DNA from: DAOUTY01 sp964453665
Lineage (GTDB): Bacteria > Chloroflexota > Dehalococcoidia > SZUA-161
Direction of reading: 5' to 3'
Assembly (NCBI GenBank): GCA_964453665.1
Contig: CAYVQT010000032.1
Location: forward strand, 1 to 38,449
DNA length: 38,449 nt
Positions 17,766 to 26,282 of the stretch are shown here, one piece after another. A model generated the notes under the pieces. That model saw only the letters and a list, made by a program, of their open reading frames with translations, made no database searches and was not told the origin of the DNA. Numbering within the stretch: the stretch's first letter is position 1; the number at the start of each line of letters is the position of its first letter. The position numbers and the translations under genes were made by a program.

Positions 17766-19037
17766 CTAGACGACTGCGTTTACCTTCGGCAATAAGCTGA
17801 CGGCCGTCCCCCCGTTACCATTACTTCCCCACAGTACGTCATTCAGTAGATTCAGATAATCAAGCAGAAGCCTCGTTGTAAGGAAATTTTCCCTTACGGT
17901 TTCCTTCGCCCTTCTCCCCATGCGCTCTGCCATGTCAGGATTCTGCAAGATTTGCACTATCCTGTCCGCAAACGCCTCTCTATCCAAAGGATCGACCAGG
18001 AAGCCATTCTCTGCCTCTATCAACTGATGGGGGATGCCCCCTACTCTCGTGGCCACTACCGGCTTCCCTTTCCATAGTCCCTCAGTCACGCAAAGGCAGA
18101 ATCCTTCTCTGATGGAGTTCTGCACCAGAACGGTTGAAATCCGCTGTATAGCGTTCACAACTATCTGGCTATTACCAAGAACAAACAATACGTCGCCGTT
18201 CTCCACCATCTTCTTAGCCTTGCGATATGTCCTTTGATATACCGCATTGCCCTCGGGGTCATCCGCGGCCATGTCATAGCAGTATAGCAACCTGCAATCC
18301 ACCTTTTCCTTGACCAGCTTGAAGATTTCGAGCAAACCTTCGGGATCTTTCCAGACATCCATCCTCGAAACCTGCGTTATAAGTGGTTTATCCGTAGGTA
18401 TTCCAGACTTATATACATACTTTAAAATATCTTTGTTCGACAGCTCCATATTTTTTAAAGACAGCGGGTCAATTGCCGGGTGGACAATCCGCTGCTCAAC
18501 CGGCAGACCTTCCTTTCTATACGCCTCACTCGAGATAATGGCAAGATCGTATCTCATGATGAACGTCTTAAGGAAATCCCAGAGGTCTTCATCCGGATAC
18601 GACAGGTCCACATGACACCGCCAGATCCACGGCACCTTTTTCTTATAGAATTTTATAAGCGGCAACGGCTGAGGGTCGTGCACAATTAAACAATCGGCAT
18701 CAATATGACAATATGTAGAAAATGCCTCGTTTGCCTGGATATACAGTTGCTTTTTTATATCCGTAAGATTCAACGAACCACCCTGAAGGGCATTATGAAA
18801 TTTCTTGGTTATGGTGAAGAAATCGGAATTCCCGTGAAGAACCCTCCAATCCGTCTCTATACCGACGTCATTCATCAGCGGCACCAGAGAACTCAGTATC
18901 TCCGCTACCCCGCCGCCTTGAGAAGTCGAGTTAACATGTACGATATGCTTGCCTTGAAGACTCCTGGCTCTAGCATAAATTTCACCTATAACGTCATCAC
19001 CGACGGTTTGTCTGTATTCGTCCAAGCTTTTCGCCAT
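17766..19037 (-). CDS. treT: trehalose synthase TreT (GT4 glycosyltransferase)
   Basis: A 423-residue retaining glycosyltransferase of family GT4 with the N-terminal domain typical of TreT, which joins a nucleotide-diphosphate glucose to glucose to form trehalose. The start is followed by the TreT-type segment HIVHVNSTSQGGGVAEIL. The acceptor region has DCLIVHDPQPLPLI and WRCHVDLSYPD, and the nucleotide-sugar half has SRMDVWKDPEGLLEIF and the E-x7-E pattern REGFCLCVTEG with VVATRVGGIPHQL. The ribosome site is AGAAGGG, nine bases before the ATG. It probably makes trehalose as a compatible solute. Other GT4 enzymes share the C-terminal motifs, but the N-terminal half argues for TreT. It is convergent with the repeat-protein gene. 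Confidence 0.85.
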   Translation of the reverse strand: MAKSLDEYRQTVGDDVIGEIYARARSLQGKHIVHVNSTSQGGGVAEILSSLVPLMNDVGIETDWRVLHGNSDFFTITKKFHNALQGGSLNLTDIKKQLYIQANEAFSTYCHIDADCLIVHDPQPLPLIKFYKKKVPWIWRCHVDLSYPDEDLWDFLKTFIMRYDLAIISSEAYRKEGLPVEQRIVHPAIDPLSLKNMELSNKDILKYVYKSGIPTDKPLITQVSRMDVWKDPEGLLEIFKLVKEKVDCRLLYCYDMAADDPEGNAVYQRTYRKAKKMVENGDVLFVLGNSQIVVNAIQRISTVLVQNSIREGFCLCVTEGLWKGKPVVATRVGGIPHQLIEAENGFLVDPLDREAFADRIVQILQNPDMAERMGRRAKETVRENFLTTRLLLDYLNLLNDVLWGSNGNGGTAVSLLPKVNAVV

Positions 19038-19062
19038 TGTTCAAACCCTTCTATATAAAATT

Positions 19063-19078
19063 GCAGCGGTAACGCTGC
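19063..19078. promoter_or_regulatory. perfect inverted repeat in the treT leader
   Basis: GCAGCGGTAACGCTGC, six-base arms around GTAA, lies 26-41 bases upstream of the treT start, next to an AT-rich TATATA tract. It could be a repressor site or a leader hairpin. The evidence is symmetry and position only. Confidence 0.25.
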
Positions 19079-19389
19079 TATCATGCTCAAACGGTAGCAC
19101 AACGGTTATCATCTACACAATAGCTCTTTCTAGCACTTATCGATGGTAAAATAGTACTGCACCGACGAACGGACACATTTTTAACACAGGGTACAGGTTG
19201 GAGGAAATTAAAACGTGGAAATGACATGGGAAAAGAGCGGGCGATCACATCGGGCCGCCCCTATATTTTTGAATCTGCCGTAGGGAGAGGCATCAATAAC
19301 CTTCACCACTGGTATTTTGTAGTTCGCAGGAGGTTTATAAGGCAGGAATAGCGGGATTATCAGTAGAAGGAGAAATCACCCTCACCCTA

Positions 19390-19413
19390 CCCTCTCCCGT
19401 CAAGGGAGAGGGG
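19390..19413. repeat. palindromic repeat, copy 2
   Basis: Arms CCCTCTCCC and GGGAGAGGG around the loop GTCAA, the same core and loop as the element at 5820-5844. It lies in the 770-base gap between treT and the FTR gene, a gap that contains several other repeat-like segments and no supported gene. Confidence 0.75.
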
Positions 19414-19469
19414 ATTGAAATATTCCTCTCGTCCTTAGGCAAGATTATTCTACGTTTGCAATGATAAGA

Positions 19470-19549
19470 GCCGTTCATGGTTCGATAAGCCTGTCCTTAG
19501 CGAAGCCGAAGGGCTCACCACGAACGGACAGGCTCGCCACGAACGGGTA
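19470..19549. repeat. composite dispersed repeat
   Basis: The segment repeats variants of the word (CC)ACGAACGG and pairs CCTGTCC with GGACAGG, so it contains direct and inverted copies of short motifs (GTTCATGGTTCGA, ACCACGAACGGACAGGCT, GCCACGAACGGG). Such arrays are typical of dispersed intergenic repeats. A related fragment, GACAGGCTCAATCCATGTTC, is seen near 26596. Confidence 0.5.
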
Positions 19550-19555
19550 ACGTAG

Positions 19556-19577
19556 GGGCAGAGCAATGCCTCTGCCC
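19556..19577. repeat. intergenic hairpin
   Basis: GGGCAGAG and CTCTGCCC form a perfect eight-base stem around CAATGC. It is embedded in the repeat-rich treT-FTR gap. Confidence 0.5.
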
Positions 19578-19656
19578 TCATTATGTCACCCTTGCGGTAG
19601 GTAGTTAGAAGTAGGGCAAAGCGCAGCGAAACACACTGCACATATAAATTACGCAA

Positions 19657-19683
19657 TGGATTCCAGCTTCCGCGGGAATGACA
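19657..19683. repeat. dispersed repeat fragment
   Basis: The stretch with GGATTCCAGCTTCCGCGGGA followed by ATGACA has ATTCC and GGGAAT arms and is of a kind found scattered between genes in many bacterial genomes. Together with the preceding elements it fills much of the 770-base gap between 19038 and 19811, which has no supported gene. Confidence 0.5.
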
Positions 19684-19811
19684 TAACAATGTCAACTCCT
19701 GCGAAAGTATGGTGGCGGGGATTGAGCGCAGCGAAACCGAGGTGCTTACTACGGATTACCGCGATGATGTTGCATCACGGGGCTGAATTGCCGCCGGGCC
19801 GGTGTTGGAGG

Positions 19812-20306
19812 TTACATGAATCTCTCGAACCTGTCCTTCTTCGCCCTGCAAATAGGGCAGGTCTCAGGCGGCTCCTCTCTTGCGCAAAGATACCCGCACA
19901 CCCTGCAGCGCAACACCGGCAGTGGAAGAGAGGACGGTAAACCACCGCCCTCGGGTTTCGAGGCTGCCTCCGTTCTCTTCTTCCTCTCCCTTTCAGGTGG
20001 CCTCCTCTCCGGTATGGGGGCAGCCTCCTTTTCTCCTTCGGCAATCTCACTGGAAACATACAGTGCGCAGTAACACGATCCGTACTCGTTGATATCGGCA
20101 TCCCTATAGTCGCAGGGACATATTATATCGATATCTTCCTCTTTTACGCCTGTTGCAAGCCGGCACGGACAAGCCCAGTAGCCATATCTTTGCTCGTTGA
20201 TAATGAGGCTTCTCAGAAGTCCATTTGTGAATTCAACATCGGGATTCAGGTGGTAACCCCCCTCTTCCGCCTCCCTTTTTAACCTCTCATACATTGCGTC
20301 GCCCAT
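19812..20306 (-). CDS. ferredoxin:thioredoxin reductase catalytic domain fused to a rubredoxin-like domain
   Basis: A 164-residue protein from the ATG at 20306, which has GGAGG nine bases upstream. Residues 1-90 are the catalytic subunit fold of ferredoxin:thioredoxin reductase: Cys46-Pro-Cys48, Cys63-Pro-Cys65 and Cys78-Tyr-Cys80 provide the four [4Fe-4S] ligands and the redox disulfide. After a basic Pro/Glu linker (about 90-130), a rubredoxin-like metal site is formed by Cys134-x2-Cys137 and Cys150-x2-Cys153. The enzyme passes electrons from ferredoxin to a thioredoxin-fold protein. The gene starts 4 bases after the stop of a glutaredoxin-like gene, its likely partner. The rubredoxin domain may serve as an additional electron entry site. 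Confidence 0.88.
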   Translation of the reverse strand: MGDAMYERLKREAEEGGYHLNPDVEFTNGLLRSLIINEQRYGYWACPCRLATGVKEEDIDIICPCDYRDADINEYGSCYCALYVSSEIAEGEKEAAPIPERRPPERERKKRTEAASKPEGGGLPSSLPLPVLRCRVCGYLCAREEPPETCPICRAKKDRFERFM

Positions 20307-20310
20307 GTTA

Positions 20311-20622
20311 TTACACCTCCACATCCTCTCTGTTGCTCAAAGCCTCCCTGATTTTGTCCGCTTGATAGCCCACGATGCACCTGTCGCCGTTTATGACCAT
20401 TGTCGGGAATGAACAGCTCGGGTTCCAGTCAGTAATACCTTTAATCGCCTCACTCTTAGCCTCGCTGTCCAGAAGGTCGACATATACGTATCTATATTCC
20501 ACGCCCAGGTTATCAAGCAAGTCTCTCGTTTTCCGGCACCAACCGCACGTGCTCAGGGCGTACAGAAGCACGTCCCCCCTGTTCTCGCCCGGTACCTGAT
20601 TTATATGCTCCTCAAGCGCCAT
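20311..20622 (-). CDS. glutaredoxin-like redox protein
   Basis: A 103-residue thioredoxin-fold protein with the active site Cys26-Gly-Trp-Cys29, the cis-proline segment SFPTMVING and the GYQADKIREAL C-terminus of the NrdH/glutaredoxin group. It is first in a two-gene operon with the FTR catalytic subunit, with a gap of four bases, so it is probably the direct acceptor of electrons from that reductase. It would then act as a disulfide or peroxiredoxin reductant in an anaerobe. Small N-terminal extension (about 15 residues) relative to classical glutaredoxin. Confidence 0.85.
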   Translation of the reverse strand: MALEEHINQVPGENRGDVLLYALSTCGWCRKTRDLLDNLGVEYRYVYVDLLDSEAKSEAIKGITDWNPSCSFPTMVINGDRCIVGYQADKIREALSNREDVEV

Positions 20623-20948
20623 CCAACCATCCTCCCTTCAGATGATATACCAAGTGCATCAATCGTATTATAGGCGGTAATTATAACAGAAATCCGATGA
20701 CGAAGAAGCGATAAAACGGGCGGGAAAATATTTGTAAATATGATGTTTTCGATTCGACCTTTCCAGCTTACCCTCATCTCCATACGCTACCTCCAAAGGC
20801 AGCTTTGAAAAAGCAGTACTATAGTCTCCCGTAACTTAGTACTTAATTGGGATTGTTATGCCTCCGCAATAAAGAGCACAATCTTATTTAAGTAAACTGG
20901 GCGATGAATCTATACGATAACCATGTTGCACAGGTCAGGGAAAGGCGA

Positions 20949-21149
20949 ATGATTAAACCGGAGACATGCCGGATGCACGTAGAATATTGCGAGGACTGCG
21001 AAGACTGGGAGCCTATCCCCTTCCATGACAAAGGTGGTGTGTGCCTGAGGCACAGAATGCCAATGGGTCGGCAGATTACCCCTGATTTCCTGCGCCGGGC
21101 GGCAAAGGCTCGTTCCATAGAAGTGGAAGTAGCCACGGAGCTCAGATAG
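20949..21149 (+). CDS. small cysteine-rich protein, unknown
   Basis: A 66-residue protein from the ATG at 20949, which has AGGGAAAGG upstream; an ATG at 20904 in the same frame would add 15 residues. It has Cys residues spaced as C-x7-C-x2-C (CRMHVEYCEDC), then CLRHR, a pattern suited to binding Zn or an iron-sulfur cluster. The rest is charged and helical. The gene precedes pyruvate phosphate dikinase on the same strand by about 100 bases. I do not recognise the family, and the gene call itself is moderate. Confidence 0.5.
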   Translation: MIKPETCRMHVEYCEDCEDWEPIPFHDKGGVCLRHRMPMGRQITPDFLRRAAKARSIEVEVATELR

Positions 21150-21245
21150 AACTCATAAATCATGTCCCAAAACAACCTTATACTTCAAACGTGCAGCCGA
21201 GAATATAAACCTATAAGCAGATCAATTCAGGGGAGGACGTAGATC

Positions 21246-23540
21246 ATGACTAACGTTTATCAATTTACTGACGGATGTGAGGACAAGAGCCTCCTGGGCA
21301 ATAAGGGGGCCAACCTGGTGACCATGGCCAAGCTGAAGCTCCCCGTGCCACCGGAGTTCGTGGTATCCATAAACGCCTACAAGGAATACAAGAGGAGCGG
21401 CGAACTGCCACTGGAGGAAATCGAGCTGGCAATAACGTTTCTTGAGCAACAGACGGGGAAGAAACTGGGGGATGGACTGGCCGTATCCGTCCGCTCCTCA
21501 GCGCCGACGTCGATGCCGGGTATGATGGACACCATGCTCGACATCAAGGAACCCTCGGCACTGCTTTCTTCCATAAAGATAGTATTCGACTCGTGGGATA
21601 ATCCCAGGGCAGCAGAGTACCGCCGTATCCACCACATTCCTGCCGATCTGGGTACAGCCGTCATAGTCCAGGCAATGGTATTCGGCGACTTGAATGAACA
21701 ATCGGGGACGGGTGTGATGTTTACCCGAAACCCCAGCAGTGGCGAAAGGGTGCTTTTCGGCGAATATCTCGGCAAAGCCAAGGGCGAGGACCTGGTCTCA
21801 GGCCGCAGGACTCCACAACCCATCAGCTCCCTCAATTCGCAAATGCCTGAACTCTACAGCCAGCTGGAAGAAGTAGCCAGCATTCTTGAGAACCACTTCC
21901 ACGACATGCAGGACGTGGAATTCACGATCGAGGCAGGCCATCTGTATATACTCCAGACCAGATCCGGCAAGCGGAGCGGCCAGGCAGCGATTAAGATCGC
22001 CGTCGATATGGCAAATGAAGGACTTATCTCGCGTGAGGAAGCCATTACGCGAATATCCGCCGATGACGTTAGAGCCTTCTTACACCGGCGTATCGAGTAT
22101 GCGGAGAAATTCACGCCTATAGCCCAGGGACTTGGTGCGGCTCCAGGCGCAACTACAGCAGCCGTGGTATTCCATCCTCTCGAAGCTGTGGAGGCAAAGC
22201 AGAGGAACGAGCGCGTCATCCTGGTAAGACCAGAGACCAGTCCCGATGACATCCAGGGCATTTCAGCCGCAGTCGGCGTACTAACCTCACGCGGCGGGCT
22301 TACATCCCACGCGGCCATAGTCACCAGGGCCATGGGTAAACCCTGTATCTGTGGCGCTGAAGAGGTGAAAATAGACCCTAAATCCGAGCAGTTCGAGGCC
22401 AGGGGGCAGATAGTGAAGAAGGGCGAAGTGGTAACCATTGACGGGAATGCGGGGAATGTATACCTCGGGGCACTGCCGTTAGTGGAAGCCGAAGGTACTC
22501 CAGAGCTCGCCGAGATACTATCCTGGGCAGACTCTTTCACGCGATTGAAGGTAAAGGCCAATGCCGATACTGTTGATACCATAGCCCTCGCCAGGAAGTT
22601 CGGCGCCGACGGTATCGGCCTCTGCCGGACTGAACGTCAGTTCAATGCGCCGGAGCGGCTGGCAGCTATCAGGTCGTTCATACTGGCCGGAACCAAGACT
22701 CAAAGATCGGAAGCCCTTGGCCTGCTGCGCAGCCTTCAAAAAGAGGATTTCGTCACAATTTTCCGGGAGCTTCAAGGAATGCCAATCATAATCCGACTTC
22801 TGGATCTGCCACTTCATGAGTTCCTGCCGTTGGAGGAAGAGACTTCAGCCCCTGATCTCAAGGAACGAATACGGGAGTTGAGGGAGACAAACCCGATGCT
22901 GGGACACAGGGGGGTAAGGCTGGCTGTCACCTCGCCTGAGATTTACCAGATGCAGATCGACGCAATTGCCGACGCATGTGCTGAGGTCGAGGTCGATGTC
23001 GATGTCTCTATCATGGTGCCGCAGGTCATCACCCTCCAGGAGCTTCTCTGGGTAAAGAAGATGGTAAACGATAAAGGACTCAAGCTCGGCGTAATGATGG
23101 AGACAGTGCGTGCCTGCATGAGAGCCGGGTGGCTGGCCAAGGTGGCCGACTTCTTCTCATTCGGCACCAATGACCTGACACAGGCAGTATACTCCTTCAG
23201 CCGGGAGGACGCCGAGAAGAAATTCCTGTCCACCTACCTCGAGGCAGGCATACTTAAGGACAATCCTTTCCTGATTCTGGACGTCAAAGGTGTCGGCAGG
23301 CTGATGGAGACCGCCATATCCTGGGGCAGAAAAGAGAAGCCTACCCTGGAAATCGGCGTATGCGGGGAACATGCCGGGGAGCCACGTTCCATCAAGTTCC
23401 TCCACAGTATTGGCGTCGACTCCGTTAGTTGCAGCCCTTTCAGGATACCTATTGCCAAGCTGGCGGCAGCACAGGCTGTTATCGAGGAAAAGCGCCCGAA
23501 ATCAGAAGAACTGCAGCCTCCGGTACCTGTAACTAACTAG
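21246..23540 (+). CDS. ppdK: pyruvate phosphate dikinase, short form
   Basis: A 764-residue enzyme interconverting pyruvate + ATP + Pi with PEP + AMP + PPi. The N-terminal ATP-grasp starts GNKGANLVTMAKLKLPVPPEF and has SVRSSAPTSMPGMMDT and GTGVMFTRNPSSGE. The phosphocarrier His355 is in GGLTSHAAIVTRAMGKP, and the TIM barrel has GADGIGLCRTE, MLGHRGVRLA, FSFGTNDLTQ and the catalytic Cys706 in CGEHAGEP. Canonical PPDK has about 874 residues with His455. Here the segment between MPGMMDT and FDSWDNPRA is only about 18 residues, about 90 shorter. The start has GGGGAGGA upstream. It supports gluconeogenic or PPi-linked glycolytic flux next to a ferredoxin-based oxoacid pathway. Confidence 0.92.
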   Translation: MTNVYQFTDGCEDKSLLGNKGANLVTMAKLKLPVPPEFVVSINAYKEYKRSGELPLEEIELAITFLEQQTGKKLGDGLAVSVRSSAPTSMPGMMDTMLDIKEPSALLSSIKIVFDSWDNPRAAEYRRIHHIPADLGTAVIVQAMVFGDLNEQSGTGVMFTRNPSSGERVLFGEYLGKAKGEDLVSGRRTPQPISSLNSQMPELYSQLEEVASILENHFHDMQDVEFTIEAGHLYILQTRSGKRSGQAAIKIAVDMANEGLISREEAITRISADDVRAFLHRRIEYAEKFTPIAQGLGAAPGATTAAVVFHPLEAVEAKQRNERVILVRPETSPDDIQGISAAVGVLTSRGGLTSHAAIVTRAMGKPCICGAEEVKIDPKSEQFEARGQIVKKGEVVTIDGNAGNVYLGALPLVEAEGTPELAEILSWADSFTRLKVKANADTVDTIALARKFGADGIGLCRTERQFNAPERLAAIRSFILAGTKTQRSEALGLLRSLQKEDFVTIFRELQGMPIIIRLLDLPLHEFLPLEEETSAPDLKERIRELRETNPMLGHRGVRLAVTSPEIYQMQIDAIADACAEVEVDVDVSIMVPQVITLQELLWVKKMVNDKGLKLGVMMETVRACMRAGWLAKVADFFSFGTNDLTQAVYSFSREDAEKKFLSTYLEAGILKDNPFLILDVKGVGRLMETAISWGRKEKPTLEIGVCGEHAGEPRSIKFLHSIGVDSVSCSPFRIPIAKLAAAQAVIEEKRPKSEELQPPVPVTN

Positions 23541-23599
23541 CGTAAGGGACGGGAGACCGCCGCCGAGGCGGACATTCGGCGCCTTATACGGGGATCGCT

Positions 23600-23806
23600 A
23601 TGAAGATCGGTATTGCTATTTTAGGTTTTTTGATACTTGTTTGCGCGGGCATCCTATCAGCAGGCATTCTATCAAGCGGCCCCGCGCCGGATGACGAACC
23701 GGGAAACGGCACCCTGAGAACCCCCACCACCGTCGATGTCTCACAGCTAGAGGAATATTCCACAGACATTCCGGGCTGCTACCAGCGCGTGCCCACGATG
23801 TATTAA
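23600..23806 (+). CDS. small exported or membrane-anchored protein
   Basis: A 68-residue protein: one hydrophobic N-terminal segment (residues about 3-26, Ile/Leu/Gly-rich) followed by a short polar Pro/Thr/Asp tail containing a single Cys. It lies 60 bases after the PPDK stop and before a strong terminator hairpin, so it is probably co-transcribed with PPDK. The GGGG at 23590 serves as a weak ribosome site. No known family is recognised. Confidence 0.45.
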   Translation: MKIGIAILGFLILVCAGILSAGILSSGPAPDDEPGNGTLRTPTTVDVSQLEEYSTDIPGCYQRVPTMY

Positions 23807-23852
23807 CAACGCCTGGCAGCAATTCTCAATGATATAATTCTGCAAATATGAC

Positions 23853-23885
23853 AGCGGGCTTCAGAAAGACTTTCTGAAGCCCGCT
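23853..23885. terminator. bidirectional hairpin terminator
   Basis: A perfect 16-base stem (AGCGGGCTTCAGAAAG and its complement) separated by one A. It stands between the convergent PPDK-side transcript and the InlB-repeat gene, with T-rich sequence (TTGTTATTT) on the right and a TATTTGC tract on the left strand. Stem length and placement make it the clearest terminator in the window. Confidence 0.8.
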
Positions 23886-23903
23886 GATTGTTATTTCCGG
23901 GAA

Positions 23904-26282
23904 TTAGTCCAGTCTCGCGCCAGGCGGTCCCTCGGGCGGCTTTCTTCCCCTCACCATCAGGAATGCCACTATGCCCAGCAATATCACCGCGATGACCGGC
24001 CCGATGATAACCCACATGCTTGTACCCCCATCTTCCCCCGGCTCCGATGTAGCGGTAGGGGATGGGCTGGTAATGGGCCCCTCAGGGGCAGGGGCATAAA
24101 CCGCAAACAGTGTCAGGTGACTTGCATCAGCCGTAACTGTATGATTCATTATATCCACATCTGAGGTTAGTGCTTCCCACGACGTGTACACCATTGAGGA
24201 CGTGGCTAACCACTGCTCCATAGACATATTACAACGGGCGATAACCAGGTCCTCTTCAGCTACACCGTCCGGAATCAGAATGGTGTCATAATGTATGGTT
24301 ATCGTGATGGGGGGATCGAAGACAGCCCCGTCCGGCTTCAGGTCATAGGCGCAGCCGATTATATAAGCACCAAACGGCGCTGGCGGCAGCAGGCCATCAC
24401 ATATCTCTATAACCTCTATGGACTGGAGCGGCTCGCCGTCCGCTGTCTTCAATATAGTGCCAGCCTTTATACTGATTTCCAGCGCCCCGTCAGGGGTGAC
24501 GTAATCCACATCCTCCTGCACTACGCCGTCCTCGTCGATCACGCCCGACAGGGCAAGAGGCGGCAGCGTGGTGCCGGGTGAGGCCGTCGGCGTGGGTACG
24601 GCCGTCGGCACCGCCGTAGGTGTCGTTGTTACCGTCGGCGCAGGTGTCGCCGTCGTCTTAGGCGTCGGTGTGGGTGTGGCTGGCGGTACCCAACCCCCTC
24701 CGCCGGGAACAATTGGCGGACCTGAAGTGGGCGCGGGTGTTGGCGTCGGCGTCGCTGTCGGCCCGGGGGTGGGTGTCGCCGTCGCCCCAGGCGTGGGCGT
24801 TGGCGTCGCTGTCGCCCCAGGCGTGGGCGTTGGCGTCGCTGTCGCCCCAGGCGTGGGCGTGGGCGTCGCTGTCGCCCCAGGCGTAGGCGTGGGTGTCGCC
24901 GTCGCCCCAGGCGTAGGCGTGGGCTCAGGAGCCGAAGTGAAATTCGCCTGGATAGTGCCATTGCCAGTTATAGTTATGAAAGTATCTGCAGCATTTACGT
25001 CATCCACATCGTCCACATCACCTGTCCAGTCCACGAATTCGAAGCCCAAGTCCGGCACCGCCAGCAGGTCGATAACCTCACCTTCACAGTAAGTATAAGT
25101 ATCCTCCCCGGGCTCCGTTACATTTCCACCGTCACTGCTGGTTACGGTCAATTCATACTCGGGGAGCGCTTCAAAGTTCGCCTGGATAGCGTAGTCAGCG
25201 TTCATGGTTATGAATGTATCCTCATTATCTACATCATCCACATCACCAACATCACCCGTCCAGTTCACGAATTCGAAGCATTCGTCAGGCACTGCAAGCA
25301 GGTCCACTATAGAACCGGCAGTGCAAGGGAAGATGCCTTCACCCGGTTCGGTAACGTTGCCGCCGTCGGTGCTTGTCACGGTCAAATCAAATGTCCCGAC
25401 CTCAGTAAAATTCGCCTGAATAGTGTAATTATCATTCATGGTGATAAAGGTATCGGCGGCAGTGACATTACCCACATCGTCCACCTCGCCCGTCCAGTCT
25501 ACAAATATAAAGCCCAGGTCCGGCACCGCCAGCAGGTCGACAACCTCACCCTCAAAGCGCAAGAATGTACCTTCTCCAGGTTCGGTTACATTCCCACCTT
25601 CCGTGCTGGTTATGGTAAGCTCCATCTGAGGAAGCGCCTCGAAGTTCGCCTGGATAGCATAGTCAGCATTCATGGTGATGAAGGTATCTTCAGCATTTAC
25701 ATCATCCACATCGTCCACATCACCCGTCCAGTCTACAAAGCGAAACCCCTCATCCGGTACCGCCAGGAGGTCGACTACCGTACCCTGATAATACGTGAAG
25801 TCATCCTCACCGGGATCGGTCACATTTCCGCCAGCACTGCTGGTTACGGTAAGTACGTACTCCGCCAGGACTACATCCAGGTCCAGCTCAGTATGGTTAC
25901 CACTTACAAAAGTGTAGTTAGCGGCTGGGACACTATTGACAAGGAAATTAACGATATCGCCGTTAACACCACCATCCGTCGCCGGCGTATCCCCGTCGTC
26001 AGCGGGCACGCGGAACAGGTCGTCATTGTCATAGCCGTACCTGCCCTGAGAATCCACAGCCTGCGAAACATACTCCACTCCATCTATCTCCGCGGAGACT
26101 ATAATACCCTCGGGAGCGCTTTCTCCGTTGACAGTCACATGGCCCCGGAACCAGTGTGGTGGCCCCGGCACAGCGAAGACAGTTACCGCCAGGCCAGCGC
26201 CCAGCGCTACGATTAACAGGAGCCCGAAGGCTCCCGCTGCTACTCTTCTGCCTTTTTTACTCATTAATGAGCCTATCTTCAT
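23904..26282 (-). CDS. surface protein with InlB B-like repeats, Pro/Thr stalk and C-terminal membrane anchor
   Basis: A 792-residue exported protein. The signal segment spans about residues 14-38 (LLLIVALGAGLAVTVFA). Residues 40-140 are a carboxypeptidase-regulatory-like or Ig domain (HVTVNGESAPEGIIVSAEID). Four InlB B-like repeats of about 77 residues follow (about 142-450), each with LTVTSxxGGNVTEPGE, VDLLAVPDxGFxFVDWTGDV and DTFITMN...IQANF. Next is a Pro/Thr/Ala stalk (about 452-575) with the decapeptide PGATATPTPT repeated, then a ZU5-like beta domain (about 580-740). A final helix (about 752-775, WVIIGPVIAVILLGIVAFLM) and a basic tail RGRKPP anchor it. Likely an adhesin or S-layer-associated protein. 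The unusually regular Asp-rich DVDDVDDVN loops suggest calcium binding. Confidence 0.88.
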   Translation of the reverse strand: MKIGSLMSKKGRRVAAGAFGLLLIVALGAGLAVTVFAVPGPPHWFRGHVTVNGESAPEGIIVSAEIDGVEYVSQAVDSQGRYGYDNDDLFRVPADDGDTPATDGGVNGDIVNFLVNSVPAANYTFVSGNHTELDLDVVLAEYVLTVTSSAGGNVTDPGEDDFTYYQGTVVDLLAVPDEGFRFVDWTGDVDDVDDVNAEDTFITMNADYAIQANFEALPQMELTITSTEGGNVTEPGEGTFLRFEGEVVDLLAVPDLGFIFVDWTGEVDDVGNVTAADTFITMNDNYTIQANFTEVGTFDLTVTSTDGGNVTEPGEGIFPCTAGSIVDLLAVPDECFEFVNWTGDVGDVDDVDNEDTFITMNADYAIQANFEALPEYELTVTSSDGGNVTEPGEDTYTYCEGEVIDLLAVPDLGFEFVDWTGDVDDVDDVNAADTFITITGNGTIQANFTSAPEPTPTPGATATPTPTPGATATPTPTPGATATPTPTPGATATPTPTPGATATPTPGPTATPTPTPAPTSGPPIVPGGGGWVPPATPTPTPKTTATPAPTVTTTPTAVPTAVPTPTASPGTTLPPLALSGVIDEDGVVQEDVDYVTPDGALEISIKAGTILKTADGEPLQSIEVIEICDGLLPPAPFGAYIIGCAYDLKPDGAVFDPPITITIHYDTILIPDGVAEEDLVIARCNMSMEQWLATSSMVYTSWEALTSDVDIMNHTVTADASHLTLFAVYAPAPEGPITSPSPTATSEPGEDGGTSMWVIIGPVIAVILLGIVAFLMVRGRKPPEGPPGARLD
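24781..24924. repeat. 30-base tandem repeat encoding the Pro/Thr stalk
   Basis: Units start at 24781, 24811, 24841, 24871 and 24901, each about 30 bases beginning GTCGCCCCAGGCGTGGGCGT, for nearly five copies. They encode PGATATPTPT in the minus-strand surface protein. Neighbouring units differ at only a few bases, so copy number is likely variable by slippage. There are no spacers, so this is not a CRISPR array. Confidence 0.85.

Noticed and set aside
24781..24924. CRISPR-like direct repeats
   Set aside because: The units are contiguous, without unique spacers, and encode a low-complexity stalk in frame.
24568..25092. Plus-strand frame of 174 codons across the Pro/Thr repeat
   Set aside because: It is the complement of the tandem repeat and InlB-like repeats of the minus-strand surface protein. 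Its Gly/Val-rich product is an artefact of repeat composition.
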